Shown here: piece by piece, positions 14,206 through 15,301 of the stretch
Position numbering within the stretch: the stretch's first letter is position 1
How the letters are laid out: every line of letters starts with the position of its first letter
Assembly (NCBI GenBank): GCA_025963615.1
Contig: JAOQAL010000017.1
Coordinates: 1-15,301, forward strand
DNA: 15,301 bases
From: Chitinophagaceae bacterium
GTDB lineage: Bacteria; Bacteroidota; Bacteroidia; Chitinophagales; Chitinophagaceae
Direction: 5' to 3'
The notes under the pieces: generated by a model
Seen by the model: the letters and a program-made list of their open reading frames with translations, nothing else
Databases searched by the model: none
Told to the model about the DNA's origin: nothing
Position numbers and translations under genes: made by a program

Positions 14206-15301
14206 CTATCGGATCTTTAAAATCCTCAACACTTTATTTATAGCCAACTTATAGTAGTCAGGTGCTTTAAAGCTATCATTATTAAGCGAAACGGTGATAC
14301 TATTGTACGCTTTAAACTTGTCGAATCCGGCTTCCGAACCTGTTTGCAAACGGCCATTTACAAATGTAGAGCCAAAGCCGAAATCGAATTTCAATCCAAA
14401 GTTCAGCACTTCAGAAGACATACTAATATCGAAAGGCGTTTTACTTTTCAGTACGTGTAAGCCATCTAAAAAACTGAAGCTCACAGTTAGATCATGGTCA
14501 GGCAGATAAACGACCAAAGGTTGAAGGGTCCTTAACTTCGTCTTAAAATACAGCTTACCGTATTTCCCGATCACTTTACTGCTCATTTCGTTGGCGGTGG
14601 CAGTCAATTCTTCAACTGGTATTTTTGTCGCCTTTCTTAAAACAGGCTGCATACTTAACACCCTGTCATAATCTGCCATGTACCTGTTAACAGAGTTCTG
14701 CGAATCGTGTTCTGTATTAAAGTCTAGCACTTCGCCGGGATATAAAACAATTGGTTTGGCAGAAGTCGTTTTCAGAAAATCAAATACCTTATCTATTTTA
14801 TTGACCTCATCATTCATGTAATAATTCTCTTCGTGGCTATGCCATACATAGCTGGCAAAAGGCACCACAATTGCCGGATCGAATACTTTTATCTGCACTT
14901 TATTTTCTTCAATTTTTTCCTGTGCGGCCAACTTTCTTGATGCCACATCTTCCTTATTACCATAATAGCTGGCGTAGGAGAACTGAGTAAACAACACATC
15001 GACCCTTGTATTGATAATGTTCTTTATAGAAATAGCCTGCTCTTCCGTACTCACAACACAGTCATTGATATTCAAAATAGTTTTTTCACTCGTTTTTATA
15101 AACAACCATGAGTCATCGTACAGGTATGGGCTATTCATTAGCTCAAAATCATCGCCAAGCCTGTAGTATACATTCCTGCTGAGCTCTATTACTTCTTTAA
15201 ACCCTTTTTCCCTACACCAGTTTACGACCTTTTTGTCTTTGGTCTCCTGGAAAAGAATAGTGATATTTTTTCTTACCTCAGGCTTTATCTTAGAGATATT
15301 T
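14206..15301 (-). CDS. Metallo-beta-lactamase-fold protein, C-terminal part (runs off the window)
   Basis: The frame is open without a stop from 14206 to the window edge, giving at least 365 residues. The first in-frame ATG (15138) lies inside a continuous conserved-looking sequence (LGDDFELMNS before it, YDDSWLFIKT after it), so the real start is beyond 15301. The segments DDSWLFI, ILNINDC, DVLFTQFSYASYYGN and IPFASYVWHSHEENYYMND resemble a group of MBL-fold hydrolases related to UlaG and CMP-sialate hydroxylase-like proteins, known to me mainly from surface-polysaccharide regions. The zinc motif HxHxDH would lie upstream and cannot be checked. The C-terminal part after about position 14700 is less conserved and includes a beta-rich stretch. 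It runs convergent with the ATE-like gene, with 71 bases between. Function is uncertain. Confidence 0.6.
   Translation of the reverse strand, partial: NISKIKPEVRKNITILFQETKDKKVVNWCREKGFKEVIELSRNVYYRLGDDFELMNSPYLYDDSWLFIKTSEKTILNINDCVVSTEEQAISIKNIINTRVDVLFTQFSYASYYGNKEDVASRKLAAQEKIEENKVQIKVFDPAIVVPFASYVWHSHEENYYMNDEVNKIDKVFDFLKTTSAKPIVLYPGEVLDFNTEHDSQNSVNRYMADYDRVLSMQPVLRKATKIPVEELTATANEMSSKVIGKYGKLYFKTKLRTLQPLVVYLPDHDLTVSFSFLDGLHVLKSKTPFDISMSSEVLNFGLKFDFGFGSTFVNGRLQTGSEAGFDKFKAYNSITVSLNNDSFKAPDYYKLAINKVLRILKIR

Noticed and set aside
14294..14509. 71-residue + strand frame
   Set aside because: It is antisense to the MBL-fold gene, whose frame is longer and has family motifs.
15136..15138. ATG at 15138 as the start of the MBL-fold gene
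   Set aside because: The frame stays open for 54 more codons to the window edge with plausible coding sequence, and a start here would remove the zinc-binding half of the fold.

Overview
The window looks like chromosomal DNA of a Bacteroidota species, most likely in or near the Chitinophagaceae. The basis is moderately AT-rich DNA, no clear Shine-Dalgarno sites before most starts, and several protein families I know mainly from that phylum: an HD-PycTM fusion, a four-helix membrane cyclase ending in a YIGDE-type domain, a metallophosphoesterase fused to an Omp85-like barrel, and a Bacteroidota-type arginyl-transferase homologue. The assignment rests on recalled family resemblance; no search was run. 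I see no rRNA, tRNA, CRISPR array, insertion sequence or phage gene.

Region 1 (171-4567, + strand) is a tight three-gene operon. It encodes an HD phosphohydrolase fused to a Pycsar-effector-type membrane domain (PycTM/DUF5706), a complete polyphosphate kinase 1, and a membrane class III nucleotide cyclase. The kinase starts 12 bases after the first gene, and its stop codon overlaps the cyclase start (ATGA). A cyclase plus a PycTM protein resembles the parts list of Pycsar anti-phage signalling, but here they enclose polyphosphate synthesis and an HD hydrolase. This is the most interesting unit in the window.

Region 2 (4576-7456) holds three PAP2-family phosphatase genes. Two are divergent, related and exported, and both lack the lysine of the first PAP2 motif. 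The third is a canonical integral-membrane PAP2 enzyme.

Region 3 (7488-11113, - strand) is one long gene broken into two overlapping frames: a signal-peptide metallophosphoesterase part and a 1017-residue remainder ending in an Omp85-type barrel. Most metal-ligand motifs of the phosphoesterase are changed. The middle of the protein carries motifs reminiscent of atypical (Fam20/CotH/HipA-like) kinases. A gap of about 290 bases without a gene follows.

Region 4 (11403-14134, + strand) encodes an exported zinc phospholipase C/P1-nuclease-like protein with a barrel-like C-terminus, an 83-residue orphan, and an ATE/Bpt-like aminoacyl-tRNA-protein transferase homologue. The right edge (14206-15301, - strand) holds the C-terminal part of a metallo-beta-lactamase-fold protein that continues past the window.

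Many of the genes act, or derive from proteins that act, on phosphate esters or anhydrides at the cell envelope: polyphosphate kinase, HD hydrolase, cyclase, three PAP2 enzymes, a metallophosphoesterase-barrel and a PLC-like protein. Only the first three are clearly co-transcribed, so a shared function for the rest is inference.
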